This document shows, in pieces, positions 45,530-54,459 of a stretch of DNA of 64,000 bases (the first letter of the stretch is position 1; each line of letters opens with the position of its first letter). Under the pieces are notes generated by a model. The model had not been told where the DNA came from and did no database searches. It was given only the letters and a program-made list of their open reading frames with translations. Made by a program: the position numbers and the translations under genes. The stretch is taken from the NCBI RefSeq assembly GCF_002975275.1, contig NZ_PCOQ01000004.1:292630-356629 (forward strand), given 5' to 3'. The DNA comes from Achromobacter sp. MYb9 (GTDB taxonomy: Bacteria; Pseudomonadota; Gammaproteobacteria; Burkholderiales; Burkholderiaceae_B).

Positions 45530-47269
45530 ATGTATACCAAAGTCGACGCAAAGCGCATTCAACGTATTTTGACCTCCACCGTCATGGCCGCGGCGCTGAT
45601 GAGCGCGTTGGCTGCTTGCGGAGGCGGCGGCGGCGGCAAGAAGTCCGCAGGCCTGCCGGGCACCGATATTCCGACCAATCCTGGCGGCACTAATCCTGGC
45701 GGCACCAATCCTGGCGGCACTAATCCCGGCGGCACCAACCCGGGCGGTACGGATCCGACGAATCCGGGCGGCACCGATCCCAACACGCCCGTCAATCCCG
45801 TGACGGCCGGCCTGTTGCAAACCACGTTGGGCAATACCGGCGGTGCCGTGGACAACACCTTGCCCTTGAATCTGGACACGACGCTGGGCGGCGTGGGCAA
45901 AGCGCTGGACCCCACCTTGGCGCCCGTCGTCAATACCGTCGTGGGACTGACCCAGGAAGTGGGCGCCACGACCGGCTTGGGCCAACCCGTGGACGGCGTC
46001 ACCAAGCAAGTGGGCGGCCTGGTCAGCGACTTGGGCACCACCGTCAAGGGCACCGGCCTGCCGGGCGGGCTGAGTACCGGCCTGGGTGGCCTGGTCGATG
46101 GTTTGGGCAAGACGGTCGCCAGCACCGGCGGCCTGCTGAACGCCGACCCCGCGAATCCGCAACCGCTCACGACGATCCTCGGTAACGCCACGGGTGCCGT
46201 GGGCGCCTTGACCGCCGGCCTTTCCGGCCAGGGCGGTCTGTTGAATCCCGTCACCCAAGCCGTTGGCGGCATCACGGGCGGCGTGCTGGGTGGCCCGTCC
46301 ACGCCGATCCTGGAACCGGCGTTGGGCAACGTAGGCAAGACCGTGGATAACGTTTTGCCCCTGGGATTGCAGCCGACGCTGGCAGGCATTGGCGCCGCGC
46401 TTGACCCCACGGCCAGCCCGCTGGCTGGCACGGTCACCGGCCTGACGCAACAACTGGGCGCGACCACCAAGCTGGGCGCACCCGTCGCTGGCCTGTTGTC
46501 GAATCTGGGTGGCACGCTGGCTTCGGCCGGCACTTCGCTGCCGGGCAATACGGCCGGGCTGAACGGCGTGCTGCAAGGCCTGGGTGGCGCCGTCGCCAGC
46601 GCGGGCGGGTTGCTGAACGCCTCGCCGGCCAATCCGAACCCGCTGGGCGCGACGCTGGCGAACGCCACGGGCGCGGTCGCTTCATTGACCGCAGGCCTGG
46701 GCCTGGGCGGCGTGACCGGCGGCCTGACGGGCGGCGCCGGCGGCACGGGCGGTTTGCTGAGCCCGATCACCGGCGTTCTCGGTGGTGTGGGCGGCGTGGG
46801 CGGCACCCCGGCCGCGGGCGGCGTGGGCGGTCTGCTGGCGCCCGTGACGGGCTTGCTGGGCGGGGTGACCGGCGCGGTCGGTGGCGCCACCGGCGGCACC
46901 ACCGGCGGCACGGCCAACGGGGGCCTGCTGGGTGGCCTGTTGGCGGGCGTGACGGGCGCAACGACGGGAGCGGCGACCGGTGGCACAACCGCCGGAACGT
47001 CGGGCGGCGCGACCAACGGCGGCCTGCTGGGTGGCTTGCTGGGCGGCGTGGTTGGCGGTGTCTCGGTCGGCGCGACCACGGGCACGGGTGCTAGCGCGGG
47101 TGCCAGCGCCGGTGGCGCAGCCGGTGCGGACACGACCAACGGCGGCTTGCTGGGCGGGTTGCTGGGCGGCGTGACGAGCGGCGTGACCGGATCGTCGACG
47201 ACCACCGGCGGCACGACGAACGGCGGCCTGTTGGGTGGCCTGCTGGGCGGCCTGTCGGCCAAGAAGTAA
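45530..47269 (+). CDS. Low-complexity Gly/Leu-rich repeat lipoprotein (surface protein of unknown function)
   Basis: A 579-aa lipoprotein: lipobox LAAC with Cys30, then GGGGGGKKS, a spacer of five NPGGT units plus variants (about 50-86), two related blocks of about 165 residues (about 91-255 and 256-425; compare TLGNTGGAVDNTLPLNLDTT with ALGNVGKTVDNVLPLGLQPT, and GGLLNADPANPQPL with GGLLNASPANPNPL), and a tail with four NGGLLGGLL units before the final SAKK. It has almost no aromatic residues and no Cys after the lipobox. True Gly-X-Y triplets are absent, so it is not a collagen-like protein. The ATG at 45530 has AGGAG 6 bases upstream. It follows a TpsB-type transporter gene and precedes a MarR gene by 28 bases. 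It may be a surface or matrix protein exported by that transporter. Confidence 0.85.
   Translation: MYTKVDAKRIQRILTSTVMAAALMSALAACGGGGGGKKSAGLPGTDIPTNPGGTNPGGTNPGGTNPGGTNPGGTDPTNPGGTDPNTPVNPVTAGLLQTTLGNTGGAVDNTLPLNLDTTLGGVGKALDPTLAPVVNTVVGLTQEVGATTGLGQPVDGVTKQVGGLVSDLGTTVKGTGLPGGLSTGLGGLVDGLGKTVASTGGLLNADPANPQPLTTILGNATGAVGALTAGLSGQGGLLNPVTQAVGGITGGVLGGPSTPILEPALGNVGKTVDNVLPLGLQPTLAGIGAALDPTASPLAGTVTGLTQQLGATTKLGAPVAGLLSNLGGTLASAGTSLPGNTAGLNGVLQGLGGAVASAGGLLNASPANPNPLGATLANATGAVASLTAGLGLGGVTGGLTGGAGGTGGLLSPITGVLGGVGGVGGTPAAGGVGGLLAPVTGLLGGVTGAVGGATGGTTGGTANGGLLGGLLAGVTGATTGAATGGTTAGTSGGATNGGLLGGLLGGVVGGVSVGATTGTGASAGASAGGAAGADTTNGGLLGGLLGGVTSGVTGSSTTTGGTTNGGLLGGLLGGLSAKK
45677..45785 (+). repeat. 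15-bp tandem repeats encoding NPGGT
   Basis: Five consecutive 15-base units of the form AATCCTGGCGGCACT (45677-45751) and two diverged copies after them. Third-position differences between units show that they are not all recent copies. Slippage here would change the linker length between the lipid anchor and the repeat domains. Confidence 0.85.
45800..46810 (+). repeat. Internal duplication in the lipoprotein gene
   Basis: Two blocks of about 500 bases (45800-46293 and 46294-46810) encode related sequences with the same order of motifs: LGN.G..VDN.LPL, L.P.VGLTQ-type segment, GLL/GGL.LG, GGLLN.[AD]PANP and a closing GGVLGG/GGVGG. Divergence is well beyond recent duplication. The borders are approximate. 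Confidence 0.75.
46916..47260 (+). repeat. Four dispersed copies of a 36-base NGGLLGGLL-coding unit
   Basis: Units begin at 46916, 47015, 47138 and 47219, each encoding NGGLLGGLL followed by GGV, AGV or GGL. Spacers of 45-87 bases between them are Thr/Gly/Ala/Ser-rich. The regularity suggests a flexible, self-associating tail. Confidence 0.85.
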
Positions 47270-47297
47270 ACCACCACATCCGCAAGGGAGCGACATC

Positions 47298-47846
47298 ATG
47301 CTGCAACAAGAAACCATCGTTCACCATGAGCATGTGACCGTGATGCCTGAATCTCGCACGAGTGACCTGCGCCCGGGAATGCTTGACGATATCGCCCTGA
47401 TGCTGGGTCGGCAGTTTTCGGTGTACAACGCCGCCTGCCAGTCGGCGTTGGCGGAAAAGCTGGGTATCCCCCTGGCGGATCTGAAGGCGCTGGAACTGGT
47501 GATGGAGTTCGATGCCCTGCCCACCGGGCAGCTTGCCCAGTTGATGGGCATCAGCTCCGGCGGCGCGACCGCCTTGATCAACCGGCTGGAGGCGGCAGGC
47601 TATGTGCAGCGCGGCCGCCACCCGCTGGATCGCCGGATGATCGTGATCCGGCCGGTCGAGGAACAATGCCAGCATCTATCCCAGGAACGGCAGTGGATCG
47701 CCGACGCGGTGATGCTGATGGCGCGCCGCTACGACACCACCGAACTGGAAACGGTACATGCCTTCCTGGCGCAATGCGTCCGCACCTTGAGACACGACAC
47801 GCTGGTTTGGCTGGAAACGCGCAGCGCGCATCACGAGGATCACTGA
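47298..47846 (+). CDS. MarR-family transcriptional regulator
   Basis: A 182-aa winged-helix regulator: the dimerisation helices (MLDDIALMLGRQFSVYNAAC, LAEKLGIPLADLKALELVME) are followed by the HTH PTGQLAQLMGISSGGATALI and NRLEAAGYVQRGRHPLDRR, with the MarR wing. The start at 47298 has AAGGGAG 7 bases upstream. It begins 28 bases after the lipoprotein gene and is very likely on its sigma-54-dependent transcript. It may repress or tune that operon, or the TpsB gene. The ligand is unknown. Confidence 0.92.
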   Translation: MLQQETIVHHEHVTVMPESRTSDLRPGMLDDIALMLGRQFSVYNAACQSALAEKLGIPLADLKALELVMEFDALPTGQLAQLMGISSGGATALINRLEAAGYVQRGRHPLDRRMIVIRPVEEQCQHLSQERQWIADAVMLMARRYDTTELETVHAFLAQCVRTLRHDTLVWLETRSAHHEDH

Positions 47847-47879
47847 CCCCGAGCCTCGCGCGGTACGCAGACTGCCCCG

Positions 47880-47914
47880 CACGCCCTGATCCACCCGGAT
47901 CAGGGCGTGTTTTT
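47880..47914. terminator. Terminator between the MarR gene and the ABC ATPase gene
   Basis: CACGCCCTGATCC (47880-47892) pairs with GGATCAGGGCGTG (47897-47909), followed by TTTTT. It serves the plus-strand MarR operon; the minus-strand ATPase gene stops at its edge. Confidence 0.88.
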
Positions 47915-49623
47915 CATGGTGCCTGGTCAGGCAACGTGCCGAACTGCAAGCGGGGAACTGCTGCCAGCAACCGGCGCGTGAGGTCCTGGCGCGGCGCATG
48001 CAGCACGGCGTCGGCCTGCCCCAGTTCGATGATGCGTCCGCCATCCATGACGGCGATCCGGTCTGCCAGGTATTCGACCACGCCGAAATTGTGCGTAATG
48101 AACAGGTAGGCGATGCCAAGTTCGTCCTGAAGCTCGCGCAGCAGGTCCAGAATCTGAGCCTGGACGGAAACGTCGAGCGCCGACGTGGGTTCGTCGCAGA
48201 TCAGCACTTTGGGTTCAACCGCCAACGCCCGGGCAATCGCAATGCGCTGGCGTTGGCCGCCGGAAAATTCGTGCGGATAGCGCGTCAGCGTGTCGACAGG
48301 CAGGCCCACCCGCTCGATCAGTTGCGCCGCGTGCGCCGCACGCGCTTCCTTGCCCATGCCACGGCGCAAAGAGGCCAGGCCTTCGTCCAGGATGTCGCCC
48401 ACCCGCATGCGAGGATCCAGCGACGCGTAGGGATCCTGGAACACGATCTGAATGTCCTGACGCAAGTTGCGTAACATGCGGCGGTCGGCCGACAGCGCAT
48501 CCTTGCCCTGCAACATCGCCCGGCCGGAAATTCGCGCGCCCTCGATCAGGCGCAGCAACGCCTTGCCTGTCGTCGTTTTGCCGCAACCGGATTCGCCCAG
48601 CAGCGCCAGCGTTTCGCCCGCGCGCAGAGAGAAGGTCACGCCGTCGACGGCCTTGACCCAGGACACGATCCGGCGCAACGGGCCTTTGCGGACGGGGTAA
48701 TGCACTTTCAGGTCTTGAACGTCCAGCACGACCTCGCCGGCCTGGCGCGCCGCGCGCGGGCCTGCCCGGGCGCCGGCTTCGCGCGCGATCGCTTGCCGGC
48801 GCTGTGCGGTCAACGGAATGCCGCGCTTTTCGAATGTGGGAATGGCCTCGAACAATTGACGGGCATAGGGATGCTTGGGTGCGTGAAAGAACGCGTCGGC
48901 GCTGGCGCTTTCAACGATTTCTCCGCCGCGCATGAGCGCCACGTGATGCGCCACGTTCTTCACCACCGCAAGATCGTGCGTGATGAGCAGCACGGCCATG
49001 CCCATCTCGCGCTGGATGTCCGCCAGCAGATCCAGGACTTGCGCCTGCACCGTGACGTCAAGCGCGGTGGTGGGTTCGTCCGCGATCAGCAGCAGCGGCT
49101 CGGCGGCCAACGCGATGGCGATCATGACGCGCTGCTTCTGCCCGCCCGAGAATTGGAACGGGTAGTCGTCCACCCGCCGCTCGGGTTCGGGAATGCCCAC
49201 CCGCCGCAGCCAATCCACCGCGCGGGCGCGGGCGGCAGCACCGCGCAAGGGCGTGTGCGCCGTCAACGTTTCGATGATCTGGTCGCCCACCCGCATGACC
49301 GGATTCAGACTGGTGGACGGTTCCTGGAAAATGATGCCGATCCGCCCGCCACGCACGCCGCGCATGGCGCTTTCCGGCAGGCGGTTGAGGTCTTCGCCGT
49401 CCAGCGCGATCTGCCCGCCGACGATACGGCCGGCGTCGGGCAACAGGCGCAGCAACGCCAGCGCCGTCATGCTCTTGCCGCATCCGGATTCACCAACCAG
49501 CGCAAAGGTCTGCCGTTGGGAGATGGCCAGCTGCAGGCGCTTGACCGCGTGCGTCATGCCGCTTTCGCCGGCGATGTCCACGTCAAGACCGTGCACGTCG
49601 AGCAAAGGCGTGTCGCGGCTCAT
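47914..49623 (-). CDS. Fused dual-ATPase subunit of a peptide ABC transporter (Yej/Dpp type)
   Basis: A 569-aa protein with two complete ABC nucleotide-binding domains. NBD1 has Walker A GESGCGKS (about 38-45), signature FSGGQKQR and Walker [17 protein letters not shown]2 has [16 protein letters not shown] and [12 protein letters not shown]. The peptide/nickel-type family linker ([11 protein letters not shown]) lies between them, as in YejF. It energises the two permeases encoded just upstream. The ATG at 49623 overlaps the permease stop by four bases (ATGA). The longer open frame upstream runs through the permease gene. Confidence 0.95.
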   Translation of the reverse strand: MSRDTPLLDVHGLDVDIAGESGMTHAVKRLQLAISQRQTFALVGESGCGKSMTALALLRLLPDAGRIVGGQIALDGEDLNRLPESAMRGVRGGRIGIIFQEPSTSLNPVMRVGDQIIETLTAHTPLRGAAARARAVDWLRRVGIPEPERRVDDYPFQFSGGQKQRVMIAIALAAEPLLLIADEPTTALDVTVQAQVLDLLADIQREMGMAVLLITHDLAVVKNVAHHVALMRGGEIVESASADAFFHAPKHPYARQLFEAIPTFEKRGIPLTAQRRQAIAREAGARAGPRAARQAGEVVLDVQDLKVHYPVRKGPLRRIVSWVKAVDGVTFSLRAGETLALLGESGCGKTTTGKALLRLIEGARISGRAMLQGKDALSADRRMLRNLRQDIQIVFQDPYASLDPRMRVGDILDEGLASLRRGMGKEARAAHAAQLIERVGLPVDTLTRYPHEFSGGQRQRIAIARALAVEPKVLICDEPTSALDVSVQAQILDLLRELQDELGIAYLFITHNFGVVEYLADRIAVMDGGRIIELGQADAVLHAPRQDLTRRLLAAVPRLQFGTLPDQAP

Positions 49624-51128
49624 GGCGCTTCTCCCGATTTGGACGGACGCGGGCCGGCGGCCAGCGCCGGACGGCGGCCCAGAAAACCGCCCAGGCGCGC
49701 CAGACGGCTGGGCTTGTAGCGACGCGTGCGCGGATCGAAAGCGTCGCGCACGGCATCGGCGAACAGGTTGGCCGCCAGCACCAGCGCCAGCATGAAAATG
49801 AAAGCGGTCATCAGGCTCCACCAGATCATGGGATCGCGCGACATTTCCAGCCGGGCGCCATTGATCATGGAGCCAAAGGAATTCATGCTGGGATCCACAC
49901 CGATGCCCAGGTAGGACAGCACGGCTTCATAGAGCACCAGACCCGAAAATTCCAGCACCACGGTGATCAGCACCAGATGCGCCACGTTGGGCAGCAGGTG
50001 GCGCGTCATGATGCGCCAGTGCGATACGCCGAACGCGCGCGCCGCCTGCACGTATTCCAGTTCGCGCAGCTTGAGCGTTTCCGCGCGCAACAGCCGGCAC
50101 AAACCGGCCCAGCCGGTCAGGCCGAGGATCATGCAAAGCAGGAACAGTCGTAGATCCGCGCGCGCCACCGACGTGTCGAACAGATCGGAATGGTTATCGA
50201 TGTAGACCTGCATCATCAGCGCGCAGGCCGCTACCAGCAACACGCCGGGAATCGAGGTGATGGTGGTGTACAGGTATTGGATCGCATCGTCGACCTTGCC
50301 CTTGAAGTAACCCGCCGCGATGCCGAAAATGATGGCGGGCGGCAGCATGGCAATGGTGGTCAGGCTGCCGATCACCAACGCGGTGCGGATGCTTTTCAGC
50401 GCTTGCCACAGCACGTCGTTACCGATGCGGTCGGTACCCAGCGCGTGATAACCGCTGGACAGCCCGGCCAGCGCGCCGGCCGCCAGACACAGCAACGTGA
50501 ACGTGACCGTCATCGCACGCCAGGGGATATCCGATTGGCCGCCCAGCAATTGGCTGGCCGCCTCGGATGCCGATCCGGCATGCCGCGCCAGGCACGCGTA
50601 CAAAATGGCCGCCGCCAGCAGCGCCACGCCGAGTCCGGCGGCCAGGCCGATCGCCAGACGCCTGAGGACATCGCCCGTGTGTTCTTTTTCGACGTCGGCC
50701 AGATGCGTGGCGGCGCCGCGCAAGCGCGGGTAGTCGCGCACCGGCTTGCCGTCCACCACCATGGTTTCCTTGAGGAACAGGTTCGCCGCCAGCGGCTGCG
50801 AATAATTCTTCTCGGGGCGGGTCAGCACCGTGTCCGACAGCAGGCCATCCAATGCCGATTTGACGACGGGCGCGTAGACCGGCGGCGCGCCAGCGGCAGC
50901 GCCCGGCACGGGCGGAAGCAACGGACGGTAATGCACGGAGTCCAGCAGGCCCACCAGGGTGAACGCGACCAGCACCACGGCCGAACACATGGCCGGCGTA
51001 TCGCGGGCCACGCGCCCCCAGGTCGCGCGCAAGTTCGGACTGCGGCGCACGCGCCATACGTAGGCCAGCGCGCTAAGCGCCATCAGCCACAGCGCGACAT
51101 CGGTCCACAAGAAGACGATCTTTGGCAT
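49620..51128 (-). CDS. Peptide ABC transporter permease (YejE-like, extended)
   Basis: A 502-aa permease, much longer than the usual 300-340 aa. The C-terminal half is a normal BPD_transp_1 domain (from about 235, LGTDRIGNDVLWQALKSIRT, with the EAA loop LRELEYVQAARAFGVSHWRI). The extra N-terminal part has additional membrane helices (about 8-25, 45-65, 155-180) and a periplasmic loop of about 90 residues (PPVPGAAAGAPPVYAPVVKS to EKEHTGDVLRRL). It is 6 bases after the other permease gene and overlaps the ATPase gene. Confidence 0.93.
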   Translation of the reverse strand: MPKIVFLWTDVALWLMALSALAYVWRVRRSPNLRATWGRVARDTPAMCSAVVLVAFTLVGLLDSVHYRPLLPPVPGAAAGAPPVYAPVVKSALDGLLSDTVLTRPEKNYSQPLAANLFLKETMVVDGKPVRDYPRLRGAATHLADVEKEHTGDVLRRLAIGLAAGLGVALLAAAILYACLARHAGSASEAASQLLGGQSDIPWRAMTVTFTLLCLAAGALAGLSSGYHALGTDRIGNDVLWQALKSIRTALVIGSLTTIAMLPPAIIFGIAAGYFKGKVDDAIQYLYTTITSIPGVLLVAACALMMQVYIDNHSDLFDTSVARADLRLFLLCMILGLTGWAGLCRLLRAETLKLRELEYVQAARAFGVSHWRIMTRHLLPNVAHLVLITVVLEFSGLVLYEAVLSYLGIGVDPSMNSFGSMINGARLEMSRDPMIWWSLMTAFIFMLALVLAANLFADAVRDAFDPRTRRYKPSRLARLGGFLGRRPALAAGPRPSKSGEAP

Positions 51129-51133
51129 GGCGG

Positions 51134-52111
51134 CTACTCGAAACGGACGCGGGGATCAGCCAGCGTGTAGGAAATATCGGCCAGGATCAACCCCACGATG
51201 TAGAGCGCGGCGCCCAGGAACACCATGGCGCGCACGACGGAAAAGTCCTGTGCGTTGATGGCGTCGATGGTGTAGCTGCCCAGGCCCGGAATGCCGAAGA
51301 ACGATTCCGCGATCAGGCTGCCCATGAACAGCAGCGGCAAGGCGGCGACCGTGCTGGTCAGGATGGGCAGCATGGCGTTGCGCAGCACGTGCCGGAACAG
51401 CACCACGCGTTCTGCCAGCCCCTTGGCGCGTGCGGTGCGCACGTAGTCCTTGCCGATTTCTTCCAGGAACAAGGTGCGGTAGAAGCGCGCTTCGGGCCCC
51501 AGGCGGGAGACGATCGCGACCAGCACCGGCAGCGCCAGGAACTTGACGACGTCGAGCCCCCCCGCGAAGCCCGAGAACGGCACCAGCCGCATGAGCTTGG
51601 CGAAGACCCATTGACCCGCGATGATGTAGAACAGGCTGGAAATCGACAGCAGCAGCACGCACGCCACCACGCCCCAGAAATCCAGCCGTGTCGCCCGGAA
51701 ATACACCAGCGTCAACGAGAAGACGATGCTGACGAAAAGTCCCAGAATGAAGGTGGGCACTGCCAGCGCCAGGCTGGGCCCCATCCGGGTCTTGATCTCG
51801 CGGCCGATATCGCGGCCGCTGTCGGACGCGCCAAACTCCATCACCAGCAAGGGCACGGAACGCTGGTAGAAGACGGTGTCGGTCAGTTGGGCCGCTCCTT
51901 GCGCCCGGGCGTTGAAGAACAGCGGCTTGTCGTAGCCGCGCTCGACCTTCCATTTTTCCACCGCGTCCTGGCTGGCGCGCTGCCCGCCGATGGCCAGGCG
52001 CGCCATGTCGTCGGGCGTGTTGACCGCGAAGAACAGGATGAAGGTGAAGAGGTTCACGCCGATCAGAATCAGCACGCCATACAGCAGCCGGCGGATCACG
52101 TAGCCGATCAT
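51134..52111 (-). CDS. Peptide ABC transporter permease (YejB-like)
   Basis: A 325-aa BPD_transp_1 permease. It starts MIGYVIRRLLYGVLILIGVN, the classical first helix of OppB/YejB proteins, continues with a periplasmic loop (about 30-95) and six-helix core, and has an EAA loop in RTARAKGLAERVVLFRHVLR. It ends SYTLADPRVRFE, the common OppC/B-like tail. The ATG ending at 52111 overlaps the stop of the binding-protein gene by four bases (ATGA). Frames further up extend into that gene and are not used. Confidence 0.94.
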   Translation of the reverse strand: MIGYVIRRLLYGVLILIGVNLFTFILFFAVNTPDDMARLAIGGQRASQDAVEKWKVERGYDKPLFFNARAQGAAQLTDTVFYQRSVPLLVMEFGASDSGRDIGREIKTRMGPSLALAVPTFILGLFVSIVFSLTLVYFRATRLDFWGVVACVLLLSISSLFYIIAGQWVFAKLMRLVPFSGFAGGLDVVKFLALPVLVAIVSRLGPEARFYRTLFLEEIGKDYVRTARAKGLAERVVLFRHVLRNAMLPILTSTVAALPLLFMGSLIAESFFGIPGLGSYTIDAINAQDFSVVRAMVFLGAALYIVGLILADISYTLADPRVRFE

Positions 52112-54342
52112 GATTGATGCTCCTTGCGTACGCCCGGTCCGAAGGCCGTCTGGCGTTCGCGGCGCTTGAGCGCGACGTAGGACGGCCAGATCGCCAACGC
52201 CAGCAGCAGTACGAACAAACCGATGGGCCACCAGCGGGGGAAGTTCCATTCGTCGATCTTCTGCTGCCGCAAGGCGGGATCGAGCTTCAGGTATTGAAGC
52301 GTATTGCGGACCATCTGCGTGGGCTTGGCGTTGCCGACCCATTGCTGGTAGGCGCCGCCCGACATCGGGAAGAAGCCGAACATCCAGGGCGCGTCACGCT
52401 GCACGATGTCGACCATCCTGGCGATCAGCTTTTCTTTTTCCGGGCCGTCATCCAGGAATTTCATCTGCTCGAACAGTTTGTTGAATTCGGGGCTGTCGTA
52501 GTTGGCCGCGTTTTCGCCGCCGCCTTTGGCCTTGGCATTGGGGCCGTACAGCAGGAACAGGAAATTCTCGGCGTCGGGATAGTCGGCGTTCCACCCCCAC
52601 AGGAATATCTGCGCCGCGCCACGCGTCATCTTGTCCTGGAAGCGGTTGTAATCGGTCGAGCGCAGGTCCAGTTGCACGCCGATCTTGCTCATCTGGCGGC
52701 GCATCCAGTCGAACTGCGGATTCGACCCGCCGCCCTGCATCGCGTCGTAGTACAGCACCAGCGGCGCCCCGGTCTTGGCGTTCCGGCCATCGGGGTAGCC
52801 GGCTTCGGCCAGCAGGCGGCGAGCGACGTCGACGGACTTGCGCACGGGCTTGCCCTCAATCAGGTCATACACGACGGGGTTCACGCCTTCGGGCAGTTCG
52901 CGGTAACCCAGCACGCCCGGCGGCACCGGCCCTTGCGCCACGGATGCCTGGCTGTTCTCGAACACCGCCACGTATTCTTCCCAGTCGAACACGATGCTGA
53001 TGGCTTGGCGCAATTTGCGGTTCTTCTCCGCCTGCTCGGGCGTATCGCCCTTGCCCACCACCGGGTCCATCCAGTTGAAGCCCATGTACCAGTTGGCGGT
53101 TTCGACGGTGGTGGGCAGCCGGATGCCGCGCTCGCGGTACTGCCTGGCCTTGTCCTGGCTGTCTCCGGCCGCGACCAGCATCGCCACGCCGTACTCGCCG
53201 CGCTCGATCTGCGGGGCGTCGTAATAGCCTTGCATGAACTTGCCAATCAGCGGGATGGCTTCCTTTTCCAGGCTGAACACGACCCGGTCGATGAAGGGCG
53301 TGGGCTTGCCGCAGTCAGCCAGCAAGCCGGCCGCCTTGTCCCCCGCCTCGCCGTCGCAAGGATAGGGTTCGCCATGGAAATTGGGATTACGCACCAGCAC
53401 GTGGCGGCGGTTTGGCAGCGATTCAGCCAGCATGTAGGGGCCGGTGCCTACCGGCCAGGTGTTTAGCGACAGGTCGTGCGAGGCCATGCCCGGCTGATTG
53501 TAGAAACGGTCGGCCTCCCAGGGGATGGGCGCCGTGAACGTCATGGCCAGCCAATACTTGAACTGGGGATACTTGCCGTTGACGCGGATGCGCAGCGTGT
53601 GTGGGTCAAGCGCCTGGACACCTGTGAAGCCGTCGGCTTCACGCAAGTCCAGCCAGGGTGGCGTGCTGCCACCGGGCAGGTCGCGCCGCATGTCGCGGTC
53701 GCGCTGGCGCAGGCGATCGCCGTAGTCCTTCATGCCCTGGATGTGGTCCGCCATCACCGAATAGACGGGAGACACCACGCGCGGGCTGGCCAGCCGACGG
53801 AACGCGTAAACGTAATCGTCGGCGGTAAGTTCGCGCGTGCCGGTGCGCGGAAAATCGGGAATATAGAACTTGTCGTCGAGTTCGCCGTCGGCCAGCGGGA
53901 AATAGTCGTAGCTGCCGTCGGTCTTGCGGGCAAAGGCCGGGTGCGGCTGAAAACGCACGCCTGGACGGATCTTGATGTCATAGACGCTTTCAGCGATCTG
54001 TTCGCCGGGCGCATCGGCGGGCAGCGTATTGCCCTGGGCGTCAAGGTAGACCGGCGGCGCGATGGATTCGGCCGAGCGCGGCACCAGCTCGTAGGGACGC
54101 TTCAAGTAGTGATAGCCGTACAACGTCTCATAGATGTTATAGGTATAAGGCGTTTCGTCGACGGAATAAGAGCTGGCCGGGTCCAGATACTTCGGCGAAC
54201 GCTGCGTGAATGCGGAGTAGAACGTGTTCTGGCCTTCCGCGCCGGATGGATATGGGCTGTTGATGGGGCTTTCTTGCGAGCAGCCCGCCACTGCCAGCAA
54301 CAGCAGCGTGGCCGTCGCCCAGAGCCGCTTGAATGCACGCAT
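52108..54342 (-). CDS. SBP_bac_5 peptide-binding lipoprotein with C-terminal membrane helix
   Basis: A 744-aa extracytoplasmic binding protein, longer than the usual 500-600 aa. The signal peptide ends in lipobox VAGC (Cys21), so the N-terminus is lipid-anchored. The SBP_bac_5 fold is visible in TYNIYETLYGYHYLKRPYEL, IRPGVRFQPHPAFARK, NTWPVGTGPYMLAES and LRQAISIVFDWEEYV. After the domain comes a hydrophobic stretch (WWPIGLFVLLLALAIWPSYV, about 705-725) and a basic tail, which predict a second, C-terminal membrane anchor. The start at 54342 follows AAGGGAAGG. It is the first gene of the four-gene operon. Confidence 0.93.
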   Translation of the reverse strand: MRAFKRLWATATLLLLAVAGCSQESPINSPYPSGAEGQNTFYSAFTQRSPKYLDPASSYSVDETPYTYNIYETLYGYHYLKRPYELVPRSAESIAPPVYLDAQGNTLPADAPGEQIAESVYDIKIRPGVRFQPHPAFARKTDGSYDYFPLADGELDDKFYIPDFPRTGTRELTADDYVYAFRRLASPRVVSPVYSVMADHIQGMKDYGDRLRQRDRDMRRDLPGGSTPPWLDLREADGFTGVQALDPHTLRIRVNGKYPQFKYWLAMTFTAPIPWEADRFYNQPGMASHDLSLNTWPVGTGPYMLAESLPNRRHVLVRNPNFHGEPYPCDGEAGDKAAGLLADCGKPTPFIDRVVFSLEKEAIPLIGKFMQGYYDAPQIERGEYGVAMLVAAGDSQDKARQYRERGIRLPTTVETANWYMGFNWMDPVVGKGDTPEQAEKNRKLRQAISIVFDWEEYVAVFENSQASVAQGPVPPGVLGYRELPEGVNPVVYDLIEGKPVRKSVDVARRLLAEAGYPDGRNAKTGAPLVLYYDAMQGGGSNPQFDWMRRQMSKIGVQLDLRSTDYNRFQDKMTRGAAQIFLWGWNADYPDAENFLFLLYGPNAKAKGGGENAANYDSPEFNKLFEQMKFLDDGPEKEKLIARMVDIVQRDAPWMFGFFPMSGGAYQQWVGNAKPTQMVRNTLQYLKLDPALRQQKIDEWNFPRWWPIGLFVLLLALAIWPSYVALKRRERQTAFGPGVRKEHQS

Positions 54343-54459
54343 GGAAACCTTCCCTTCAAATCGTTGCGACAGAGGATAGCAAACGCGGGACGGAGCCAAT
54401 ACCCAGGCATCCCCCTAGCGGCGCCCGACGGTTCGCCGCCCGACGGATCGCCGCCCGAC

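Noticed and set aside
45677..45785. CRISPR-like repeats
   Set aside because: The 15-base units are contiguous, in frame and encode NPGGT; there are no spacers and no cas genes.
45530..47269. Annotation of the lipoprotein as collagen-like
   Set aside because: Glycine is frequent but not at every third residue; there are no Gly-X-Y runs.
47298..47846. TPS domain or secreted partner downstream of TpsB
   Set aside because: This is a clear MarR regulator; neither it nor the lipoprotein has a TPS domain.
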